From positions 1,426,001-1,490,000 of the forward strand of contig CAWUHX010000013.1 in the NCBI GenBank assembly GCA_963922205.1: 64,000 nucleotides of DNA. Direction: 5' to 3'. Source of the DNA: Romanomermis culicivorax (Eukaryota; Nematoda; Enoplea; Mermithida; Mermithidae). Shown here in pieces: positions 43,876-55,100 of the stretch. The notes beneath the pieces are model-generated. The model did no database searches, had not been told where the DNA came from, and was given only the letters and a program-made list of their open reading frames with translations. A program made the translations under genes and the position numbers. Position 1 is the first letter of the stretch, and every line of letters starts with the position of its first letter.

Positions 43876-45062
43876 AGCTCGTGATGATCCTCAGAATTAG
43901 TAATTTCAACTAGCCCCAATCTCAAAGTTTGTGCTACTGTAATCGACCAATTCATGAAATGCAAGCTTCATCTACAAGGTCTTCTGTGTTGAGGTCGTTT
44001 ACACTACCTCCGTTGTCCATTTCTGAACATCTTGGGACATTACTACATCTCAAGAAGTCAATACATTGTTCGAAATGGGCCTTTGTTCAATTCTGAGCAT
44101 TGAGATCAACATATGACTTGATTGACGAGCTTGCGTCACTTGGATGATTGGCCTCAGATAGTCAGTCATCACGAAAATAGTTCCAACACAATTCTATGAG
44201 TGACATTAATTTTCAAGTGAGCCTCGGAAGGTGAAGAAATTGGTTGTCAGAAATCATTCTGTACCGTAAGTAAACCGTCATTTTCTCTAAAGTTGTGTTT
44301 CGACCGATGCAGTCGACTTGAGAAAGAAAATGTTCCCATCCGCTGCAGGTTTGAATATCTTTTCGTGTTTGGAGACTCATTTGAGGAGAAAAATGCATTA
44401 TAACCACTTTTCCAAAAGTTCCAAAAGTTTCCAAAAGTGACCACCATGCTATAACATTTTTGGGTTTCGTTGGGTTTCGGCAGACGGATTCAAGCTGCAT
44501 CATCACATCTGGATGTGCTCAGTTCTCCAGCATATTTTTGCTTTTTATTATTTTTTGACCTTATCAAGTTGGTAGAATTTATTGTTTTGGCTGGCTAAGA
44601 AACTGGATCATGGCCCGTCATGCCGTTTCAAATCGATTTTTACTGCTGTTTCTACAGATTTTACTCAATTCCTGGAATCTATTCGAATTGAAATGTGGTC
44701 AGCATCAAGTTCTAGTCGGTCCGAAATATGGAAAAAACTCCATGATATTTGAGTAATTTTCATATTCGTTGCTTAAATCAAAGCATAGAATCTGTAATAC
44801 AGAATCACGACCATGGTACATCAAAAATTTCTTCGAATAATGAATTTTCACATCTTGCTGATTTCATGAAGTTTCCACTTTTCCAGTACCGTTTTCGTCA
44901 GGCAGAGAGTGATACATTTTTTGGTCAGGCTGAATGAAGGCTAAATTCTGGAAGTTCATTTTTTCAAGATCCATACCACATGGGGTAGGCATAGGATTTC
45001 CTCGTTGTCTTGTCTGATAACATATCGTTTTTTAATTATTTGACTCCGTTTTTCAAAATTTT
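43876..45062. other. No gene seen
   Basis: AT-rich. A 97-codon minus-strand frame at 44213-44506 has no recognisable motif and was not accepted. Confidence 0.4.
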
Positions 45063-45065
45063 AAG

Positions 45066-46555
45066 CTGTTAGGCGACGACTTCACAAACTTGATACACTT
45101 GGACAAATGCCTGCAAAATCGATACTCCTATTGCTTTTGTATGGACGAAGGCATCCTCATCGCCGCGTCTATGGCAGCGATCGGCGTTACCTTGATATTT
45201 AGCATGAGCGGCATTCGCAAATTGTTTTCGTGCGCCTGCAGTAAACCGAAAACGTTGGACAATGAGCTTCAGCCGTCGCCGATGATGACGGGCGATCATC
45301 CCAGAAATTTCACTGTCTGGCATTTGCCCCACGGTTGCGGTTATTTCATGTTTTCAATCGCCTTGTGGATATTGTGGTTGGTACTTGGTTGGGTGTATTA
45401 CGCTCGAATAGTTGTGAAGTAAGATTTTTTGGGTTTCCAGGGCTGGAGTGCGCCCTGCACAATAAACACTTTATTCCAGAATGTTCTAGTTTTTTCAGGA
45501 TAGCCATGCGTTGCAGTTTCTTCCGCTTAAATTTCTTATCAGCTATAGTACTTACTAAAGGTACTTATTTACTATGACGCTCTGTTTTTTCATGTCAGTT
45601 TTATAGATAAATTACTGTAGAAATTTACAGCGTGTGAAAATCGAGTGCTTTCAACGGTAATTTTTTTTGCTCACTCAACTGCAGCCATAATGCAATGATT
45701 TTGAGTCAGACTTTCAAATAATACTTTGCTCGACTTTGATGTTTTTCGATGGCCTATAAAATACAATATAAATCCGAAAAGTAACTCTATGCCAAGACAT
45801 GCCAATCAGTCTGAGAACATGAGCGGAGATGTGGAATTTAAAATCGGAGAATAGTTGTGTGCTTCTTCAGTGAGAAAGTGAAATAGTAGCATGCACTCCA
45901 GGAAGGATTGAATATCGTTGATTTTCGAACTGTGTAAGGAATCCCAAATTTCTGGACCTTCACTTGTTTTCCACTCACCATAAAAACTGATGGAAAAGCC
46001 CTTGACCTTAACCTCTGGAGTCCAAAAACTTGGTGATAATATTTCATATTTTAAGGATGATGTTCAGAGCAAATAGATTCGAAAAAATTATGGGTGTACA
46101 TAGTACCTGCTAAATATGCGCAGCTCAAAATCAGAAGATTCATCATCTTCTAAACTAATTTTTTTGTACAAAGTCAAGAGCACGACGTTCATCATTTTAC
46201 TTGCAAGTTTGCACGGCTTGTTATCACACTTAACCGAGCGAAAAATTCAGTTTTGCAAATTTGGAATCTTTGAGCAGTTTACTGTAGTTCTGTTACTTTT
46301 TATATCGTACTTTTCAGTTGGCCTTTTCGACTACAAATCTTAGACACCGAGAAAAATCCCGCCTTTTTTGATTTCTACAAGCTACCACGTCAATGGAATT
46401 TCATCATAACCGATTGTTTCGTCATAGCTACAGTAGTTCTTGTTGACGGCGCTTTCCAGTTTACGTTGTCACGACCGTCGGCCGATTACGAATCGACGTC
46501 GACGACCGAAGCCGATAAACAAGCGAGCAGTGATCCGTCACAGAAAAGTGGTTGA
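45066..46555 (+). CDS. Unrecognised multi-pass membrane protein, last two exons
   Basis: I do not recognise the family. Exon 45066-45418 (acceptor AAG at 45063-45065, or TTAG at 45069-45072) ends at donor AA|gtaaga. Exon 46318-46555 follows acceptor TTTTCAG, and the phases agree (AA+T). The protein has three membrane segments here: GILIAASMAAIGVTLIFSM, YFMFSIALWILWLVLGWVYY and FIITDCFVIATVVLVDGAFQ. Between them are Cys-rich FSCACSKPK and a polar loop; it ends in an acidic Ser/Thr tail (YESTSTTEADKQASSDPSQK). If exon 38353-38691 belongs to the same gene, it is a four-pass protein with a 6.4-kb intron holding the tRNA-like cluster. Confidence 0.65.
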
Positions 46556-47848
46556 ACGTTTTGTGAAAATGACGACTTTGATTGAAGTAGTCAATTAATA
46601 ATGCTCGTAGTAATCGTCGACATAGCCCGACTTTTGTGATGCAGCGATATAATAGACATTACTAGAAAAATCTTTCTTGACAGAGTATAGTAAAGAGATT
46701 TAAGGAAAAATATTGTTGAATCTTTCAATTTTAATGTAAAAAAGCTCACCATCATTATTTGGTGAGGATGGAACGAACCAATAAAAGGAACGCAATAAGT
46801 CATTTATTTGAACTACAATTATCATACAGTCCAATAGTAACAGCTAACTATGCATTTGCGTCATGTCGGTAGACGTGAAATATTGTTCATCGTTTGCGTT
46901 AAGCTAATGATTGTGGGATTTTCAAGTAAAGTTTGCTTGAATGGGTTGTCTTATGGTTGTGTAAAGGTTACTGTGAAGATTAGAAGATCCAATCCAGTCA
47001 GAAGTCTGAAAAATTATGGTGACGTTATCATTCTGCGCTATTGAGTACATCAATCAAGGTGCAGAAATAGGACAATATTACTGGTTCTAGAGAACTGGCG
47101 CAAAGTTTGAGTATTCCCGTATGATCTGACTTGGTTGTTTTCATATGATCATTATGACACGTACGAATACGTGTTTTATGGTCCCCTGCAGTGACCAAGT
47201 TATGTCAGCTGATTTTAAACAATCGCAGCACCATCGAAACTATTTTTTTCTGTTCGGGAAGTATTCTCGCTCGGACGGTGGCCTCTATGAAATCACTCAG
47301 CAGAATTTCTTGAACTTTTGAATTTCATACACAGATGCACTTTTCTCATAATCAATAAAGCGCTTCCAGAGAATATATGTCTAATCTCCAGCGGCTTGCC
47401 ATTGGTATGAAAGCAAGATACTTTCGTCAATGAATTTGCCAATCACTTTGTAGAATACAAAAACTGAATGATACTGTTACTGTAAATAATTGCAGCTCAG
47501 CTTCTAACGTAGCCACGTGCGGGTAACTGTCACCGAAAAGCAGTTAACTGTGGGGCTGACTTGTTCTGGAATTTCCAAGGTTTGTTTGCTTCTAAAATGG
47601 GTTCTGCAAACCATCTTTTGAATCGAAGTATTCACCAAAATTCACCTTTTGTATCAAAGTATGCTCGTGGCTCGTCTGGCACCATCACAGAACTACTACA
47701 GTAAGGGTATATTCATACTTCCCAACAGGGTGGCTCCGCTTAGGTTATTCATGAAATAAATGAATTAGAAAGCTGCCTCGACTGGAATTCGATTGGTCAA
47801 TTTCATATATAATCGTAAGCAAAACCGCCCTGGTGGGAGTGCGCAAAA
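46556..47848. other. No gene seen
   Basis: AT-rich intergenic sequence between convergent genes (plus-strand membrane protein and minus-strand DB gene). Short frames here lack exon-like composition. Confidence 0.5.
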
Positions 47849-49713
47849 TCAGCATTTCTTCTTAATCGTTGGTCTTTTGCTTTTACTGTCGTCGACGTTC
47901 CATTGGGATTCGCCTTGCTTCAAGGCGGCCTTGTGGCATTGCAAAATGGACGAAATACGTTGTATGCAAACGTAATGGCTGTCGTAGAACTGGGGCCGGC
48001 ACAGGTTGGTGACGTCGCCGCGACAGAAACCCATGCATAATTCGGGTACATTTTTCGTCCGGCAACAGGCGCTGTTGTCTTGACCTTCAGCGGCGCAGTA
48101 CATCCAAACGGCGGTGTGGTCGACGCAGCTTTGACCCAAATTTTCTAGCTGAAATAGAGTGGTGTATCACCGAAAACAGAGCTAGAAAAAGAAAAATTTA
48201 TACTAGAATCCGAAATCGTATCCAGAATCGTAATTTTTCCTGAATACATGCAAACTTGAAGCTGTTAAAGCCAAATGGCTACTTTCAGTGAATTCACAAA
48301 TCACGATGTCTGATTTACGTATTGTCTAACAGAAGAGAAGAAAATGAATAAATTTAATACTATCTGATTTCTATTAATTTTCGGGCATCAGCTTCAGCAA
48401 ATTATTGCGAAAATCTTCGTGATCACATAAACTAAAGTGATGATTAGATCTGAAAATATGAACTCATTTTTGAAAATTTGTGTGGTGTTTATGGCCTTTG
48501 TCATTTAACCTCTCTTTCTAAGGTTATCTTCTAATTTTGAATTGACCATTTTTTATATCACTGTAGCAAGTCTTAAGGGTCATTTATACTTGCCTTTTTC
48601 GACGGAACGAAACGGAACCGATTGCCAACAGCTTGAAACGTTTAGCCTGAAAATCAACTTTGGATCGCAAAAGATAACTGCAATTTTCTAGAAAATGACC
48701 GACAGTAACCTTCAACCGAACCGAACGGAACGAAAATTTCCCTTTTGTTCGGTAACGTTGTGTCGATTGCATTCCCTTCCGTTCCGTTCCACCGAAAAAG
48801 GCAAGCATGAATGACCCTTTAGCATTGAATGCCTGTTTTTTGAGAATAATAAACAAATGGAACTAAGAACATTCCCATCCGTTTGCTACTTGATGAACTT
48901 GGCGTAAAAATTTCTACAGTAAAAGCTTTGAAAAATGATATCGAAGATTCTTCGCTTTGAAAATATTAAACTTCTCAAGTTTTTTCAAAAGATAACAATG
49001 TGCTGGGATTTTACTCATTACGGACTGTTCGAGGAAACTACGATAAAGATAATTTTGTAAGAAAGCTCGGATAATCGAGTTTTCGGATGTCACAAATTCT
49101 GAAACTTGGAAAATCCACAAGTTTTATGTTCAACAAAGAATGAAGTATACCGGACCTTTGAAGCAGCAAGCAAGCTCGTGTATTTTCACTGCCTGGCGAT
49201 TCAGGATGTGTTGAACATTTGTTCATCTCTGCGCTAATCAGGGAAAATTCAAGCTAATGATCCTCACCTTATTGAAATAGCACAGACCTGCATTTGATGT
49301 AAGTAGGCTGAACAGAATCAACCTAAATGCTCCAAGCTTTACAGTTTATAGTTCTTTGTGAACTTCAAAATCTTTCAAAACAAAAAGTAAGCTTGATGTA
49401 GGCTAAAATTTTATTACTGTTGTACTTTGGAAACGACATGTACTTTTTGGAGACGACATAACGTCAAAGTCATTCTGGTTCTTCTTTTTTCCCTTTTAAT
49501 ATTTTTCGTTTCTTGATTTTTTTTATTTACCTCTAGTGCAGTCGTATTGAAGCGGCAGAACGCCAAACATTCTTCCCTGCCGTTGATTCTCATTCCATTA
49601 GCGAAACAACATTCTTGGATTCGTTGATAATCTGGATCATGAGGCGTCGGCGGTGGAGCCGCCCCGACGAAAGCCAAAGAAAAGAGTAACAAACTGACGC
49701 TGCTAATTTGCAT
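47849..49713 (-). CDS. Secreted DB-module protein (two tandem DB modules)
   Basis: Two exons, 160 residues. Exon 1 runs 49713-49531 (61 codons) and gives a signal peptide MQISSVSLLLFSLAFVGAA and then PPPTPHDPDYQRIQECCFANG. The donor is GAG|gtaaat. Exon 2 runs 48148-47849 after acceptor TTTCAG, both in phase 0, ending TGA. The first DB-like module spans residues about 35-90 (CC..C..FC...C...C) and the second about 93-137 (ACCRTKNVPELCMGFC, then LCRPQFYDSHYVCIQRI). DB modules are short nematode-typical cysteine modules of extracellular proteins, of unknown biochemical role. The C-terminus is basic (SKRPTIKKKC). The 1.38-kb intron contains MITE C copy 2. Confidence 0.85.
48573..48822. mobile_element. 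MITE family C, copy 2 (in DB-gene intron)
   Basis: About 250 bp with inverted ends of about 35 bp beginning AAGGGTCATTTATACTTGCC on the left and AAGGGTCATTCATGCTTGCC on the right (as complement). Shares its interior with 22860-23085. Confidence 0.85.
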
Positions 49714-49739
49714 ATTATTATTCTACAATGATGTAGCAC

Positions 49740-50055
49740 TTTGATTTTGTTTCCCAATATACTGTACGTTTTTATAAATTTATGACAAAAATAAAAGTTT
49801 TAGGGTAGATGAAGTGGATCGTCGTCGAAAATGTTGTAGGCAATTCTTTTCACGTGGAACTAAATTTATACTATAAATTGACTTTGATTTTGAGTCATTC
49901 GATGCAGAATAAATCACTTTGGACATTTTATGTGAGACTTATTTTTGGATTTTCGACAGAAAAGTTTCACATAGCTCGAGACACCCGTGGAATGTCGTCA
50001 TAAGACAAGCACTCACAAGAGAAAGACTCCGGTCTTAATTCTGAATTCACAATAT
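49740..50055. other. No gene seen (upstream region of DB gene)
   Basis: Candidate promoter region of the minus-strand DB gene. AT-rich; no element that I can assign with confidence. Confidence 0.3.
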
Positions 50056-50059
50056 AGTC

Positions 50060-50911
50060 CTGTAGTTTGTTTTTGTAAAATGCTTCTAAATCGAAATACA
50101 GTACTGTCATCAAAATCGTTTACATAAGCTGTTATAGTAAAATTTTCACTCAAAAAATTCTCCATTTGAGTATGCCCACAAATTTCCAGTCCGATATGAC
50201 ATTCGATTTGGCAGGAAATTATGCAATTATGACATAGAACTTGCTTTCCACTTTTATGATTTAGAAGCATTTCAAGAAAAACAGGCTATAGCCAAATGAG
50301 TAATGCTCAACTAATCACCTATACTTGATCATAGAAACAAAAGAAGCCGGAAACATAAAGAGAGTCGCATTTGATAGAACTGGCCGATACTAAAAAAGCT
50401 GATTGTGTATCGATATTCCCATCAAGATTTTTCCATTATAGACCGTTCTTCATAAAATGCTTCCAAATTGAAAAATAACAAAAATTAGGACTGTCATCAA
50501 AATCGTTCATAAAAGAATATTACTACGGAATTTTTCGATCGAAAAAAAAATTGTTGAAGCTTGGTGGAATAAGCTAACAAATTTCGGTCTATACACCATA
50601 GAATTTGGTAGAAACTCGTATAAACATAAAATATTACTACTTGTTCTCCAGTTCCATTATTTATAGTCTGTTTTTCTTGAAATGCTTCCAAATAACGAAA
50701 GTGGAAAGCAAGTAGTATTACAGATTTTCGCGATTTTCTGATAAACGATATGTCGTATAGGACTGGAAATTCGTCAGCGTACTGACCTCATCTTTAACAA
50801 TTTTTCGAGAGATAAATTTTACATTAAGAGCTTTACGTAAACCCTTTTGACGACAGTACTGATTTGTGTCATTTTTGTATTTGGAAGCATTTTATGAAAA
50901 ACAGACTATAG
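50060..50911. mobile_element. Cluster of three MITE family E copies
   Basis: 50060-50291 is a reverse copy with the ends CTGTAGTTTGTTTTTGTAAA and GGCTATAG. 50436-50660 is a truncated copy. 50661-50911 is a forward copy starting TATAGTCTGTTTTTCTTGAA and ending AAAACAGACTATAG. The ends abut, suggesting insertion of one copy into or beside another. Confidence 0.75.
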
Positions 50912-52128
50912 AAACATTTAAAGGAAAACTGGTTGATGCACATGTATCGGTGGTCCCGTCAAAGGTTTTCCTACATTTAGTTGCTCCTCAGCTCAAAGGT
51001 ATTTCACCATTATTATCAGGTGCCAGTAAACCATCTATCTATTCACTGAAAAAATGACCATTTAAATATGATTAGCAATAAATATGATTCCACTTTTTGC
51101 AGGTACCCGGCCCCAAGGAATTCAATCTCGAAGAATTTACGTATAGTAAATGTATCTCAAACAAATACAATGTCGTTTCGAACCATAATAACATATTGCT
51201 GAAACTCATAAAGTTAATGTTTCATAAAAATAACTAACTCGAGATTGATCTTTATAATTATTGACTCGAATTTTGATGGTAAAAAGGTCTATGTTAAAAG
51301 CTTTGCGCAAACGATTTGGACGTAACTGATTTTTAACATTTTCAATTTAGGAGCATTTTGTAAAGAACAATCTGAAGTGCTATCGAAGCTGCTGAAGTTC
51401 AGACTCTTTTCATATACTGGAGAAGATTATAGGATGAAAAGAGAGCACATGAACAGACAACCCATAAAATATTTTTCGACTATAGGTTTGAGGGTGATCG
51501 TAAATCTCAATAACTTTCCATTACTATAAAAAAGCTTGTAAATTCAAATAGAAGTACTGTCTGTTCAAAATCGTTGTCATGGATCAGTTGAGTTAGCTCC
51601 CAAGTTTGCGCATCTAACTGCGAACTAACATACATCCTGTACTTTGATCGCACTACCATGTATCATAATTTTCGGAAAATTACTAATGAATGAACTTATG
51701 CCTGGCCCTTTTATTGTTTGTTCCCATTTGGGACTAAGGTCGTCTAAAAAAATATTCTCTGGCGTACAACTTTCTTTCCCAAAACAAGTTTTTTCTCTTT
51801 CTATCCCAAATTGCCTCAATCGACGGACATTTCTAGGACATTCTAACGCCCGCCCGCATTTTTTTGTTCGAAATGTTGATGTACAAGAAGATTCAGAAAT
51901 TGAATGACGGCGGTGTGAATCTGGTATCATTACGCCCCTAAGGATGTGACCCTGCAATTTTTTAACAAACTAGTCTGTGCTCTGTGAACACTGGTTGAAT
52001 ATGGGTTAAATTTGAACAATGCCAAAAAATCACAGTAATATTGAAAAATGGAACATCGATCCGCCAAAGGTTAAGTTGGATTGCAAATCGTTTTTTGAAT
52101 CCTTTATTACCAATACTTAAATAAATTT
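50912..52128. other. No gene seen; further E fragments
   Basis: Contains MITE E fragments at about 51250-51375 and 51525-51585. Overlapping frames at 51625-51957 on both strands show no recognisable motif and were not accepted. The right part is the upstream region of the cuticlin gene. Confidence 0.4.
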
Positions 52129-52186
52129 ATGGCGACTTTTTTTAAATTTATTCTTCTTGATGACAAAAGTTCCTTGGTCGGACAAT

Positions 52187-55100
52187 ATGCGAATTTCACC
52201 ACTCATTTACATATTTTCGACATTTTTGACTCTCTGCCAAAACGTCCCGATCGACAACAGTGTCGAAGGCGAACCGGAAATCGATTGCGGTTCGTCCAGT
52301 TTGTCCATCAATTTTAATTTGAAGAACAATTTCGAAGGGCACGTCTACGTGAAAGGCCGTTACGCGGAACAGGGTTGCCGTAGCGACGAAGGGGGTCGAA
52401 AGGTGGCCTCCGTTATCGTACCGTTCGTTTCTTGCGGTGTAGAAAGGACAAGATCCTTGAATCCGAAGGGAGTCTTCGTGAGGTCGACTGTCGTTATCAC
52501 GTTTCACCCTCAAGTAGGTGGAAGATTTTAATCTCACAGCCAACTACAGGGCTATAATTATCTACAGTAAACCATAGTTTTTTTCGTTGAACGTTTTTCA
52601 ACCACTGGCGTCGAGTGGTTTGTGAAACGTGATTCATTCGAATAATTGGTACATTTTCCTGTAGATCTGCTTGTCACACTACGGATAGTAGTGAACAGTG
52701 ATTCTATTAATTCTTGACAAAATGTAAACTCAACTTTGAAATCATTATTTAATAGTCTATACCAGAACCAATAATTTTAATGTAATTAGAAAACAATCCG
52801 GTAACGGGTCTCAATTTTGTACTATTAATTAAGCCAGTTAGATATTGCCAAAAATCCAAAGTTTTAGCACTTTCATCAGTCGCTAATCTTGCTAGTTTCA
52901 AAAATAAAAAAAATCATAATATCTTCCAAAAAAATTTTCATTTTGACTGTTGAAAAAAACGTGAAAATCTTGGAAAGCTAAGATCATCAGCAAATTTTAC
53001 GAAAGTGGAGGAATAAAAAATCAAGAGAAACACTTCACTTTGTTTTATCTTATCTGTTCTCATTCGTGTCTTATGTTTTGTATCCATGGCACGAACGTCT
53101 TGAAACAAACTGACCTAGATGACTGACTGCCAAAATAGCAGTTGAAAATATGGATATCTCAAATTCAATAACTTCGGCATTCCTATCTTTTCAGTTTTTG
53201 ACTAAAGTCGATCGTGCATACAGTATCCAATGTTTCTACATGGAAGCCGACAAAACGGTCAGCCAGCAATTGGACGTCTCTGAATTGACCACGCTTTTCC
53301 AATCACACCAAGTGCCCATGCCAGTTTGCCGATATGATATTTTGGACGCTGGACCGGCTGGTCAAGCAGTCAAATACGCTACAATAGGCCAACAAGTCTA
53401 CCACAAATGGACATGCGACACTGAAACGATGGACACGTTTTGCATGATCGTCCACTCTTGTTTCGTCAACGACGGCTCAGACAACGTCGTGTCATTGTTG
53501 GGCGAAGACGGTTGCGCCAAGGATCGGTATTTGCTGCAAAACATCGAATATACAACAGATCTGATGGCAGGTAAAATGTGACATAAATTTGCCTCCAAGA
53601 AATTACGCACCTGGTCAAACGCTAAAATGCATTAATCTGAGTTCATAAATTTAATGCTCTGATGCTCAGATTTATAAATTCTGAGGTTGATACTGCGAAA
53701 AAATCATAGAACCCACGCCCTATAACCTGTTTTTTCCGAATGAGCCTCGGAAAGGAAAAAGAAGGAAAAAATGAAAAGAGAACGAAAGAAAATAATGAAT
53801 AACCTGCGTACACGGCCGCCTTTTTTCTCAGAGTGGTCGGGACTACAATTTGAAGTCAGAAAACCTTGGTTTGCCATGCATGGTGATCACTTGTCTATGG
53901 ATTTATTTTTGCTCCGAAGCTCAATCGAAAAGGAATGGAGTATTATGAACGCAATCCGCCTTTCAACAGAAAAAACTTCAAGGCGATTAAAATAATAAAT
54001 GGTACCAAAAAGCTGGGCCGGTTGCAATAAACAGAATGATCTCGAGCTTGGGATAATCGTGAACTTAAAAAAAACTTTCTCTCGAGCTAGCGATTATATC
54101 GCTTATTGCAACTGGCCCCTGATGTGTTATTCTAAAATCTGGAAGACAAAGATTAACCGAAATTTTTCGTTTTTTCGTCAAAAACCGTCGATTATCTGTA
54201 ATCTGTCTGTAATTTTTACGGCAGGTCAAATTCGTAAAACTTGAATAATTTTGTCATTGATGTTAAAACATGTGCTTGTGATTATAAGGAAGGACTTTTG
54301 AACTCATTTTTTGATCTTTCATGCATTTACAGTCTGTTTTTTCTTTATTCTTCCGAATAATAAAAGTTAGAAGCATGTACTATCCATTTCATATTTTTGT
54401 CTTTTTTGGATAAACACACATCATACGGAACTGAAAATATGTCAGACCATTCAGCTAAAGGCCCTGCCATACTTCGTATAGTGTCGGCCGACACTATCCG
54501 GCCTCATTATATGTGTTGATTAGTGGGGCGGGGCTTAAACGCAGAAAACTGAAGGATTTTCTTAAGTGTCGGACATATACATGCACGTGTGAGGGTTCGG
54601 GAGGGGGTTGACCCCAGCAGATTTTTGCTGATCCCCAGCAGATCTTTGCTGACCCCCAGCAGATTTGACTTTTCCAGCAATGATTGAGAAGATGACGAAG
54701 GAAAATGAGCAAGAGAGAAGAGAAAGTCGTCATAAAAATGAAAATGATGCTGTAGTTTGACAATTTTTCTAAACAAATCATACTTGATTTCAAAAAAGTA
54801 ACATGAAAACTTTAAAAAGTACTGTCTAAGCAAATAATTTCACGTATCTGACTAATATAGATCGAAGAATATGCTGCTTGGATGTTAGAAGACTTTCTGA
54901 GACCTTCCATTGCGTTATCAAGAACGGAAAAACAATTTTGTATTCCACCCCCTGTCCTGGCTGACCCCCAGCAGAATTTCTATGCTGTGCATGTATGGTC
55001 GGACAGCGTCGGACAAAAAATTTAAACTGGATTGCATAAGTATAGCAACTCTGTTCGACTGTCAATCGACGCTATCCGACGAAGTATGGCGGGCCCTCTC

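Noticed and set aside
46116-46343. 75-codon hydrophobic plus-strand frame
   Set aside because: It falls in the intron between 45418 and 46318; the phase-consistent splice into 46318 in another frame gives a better protein.
51625-51957. 110-codon minus-strand frame and 87-codon plus-strand frame
   Set aside because: No recognisable motif, no splice context and MITE fragments nearby; not enough to call a gene.
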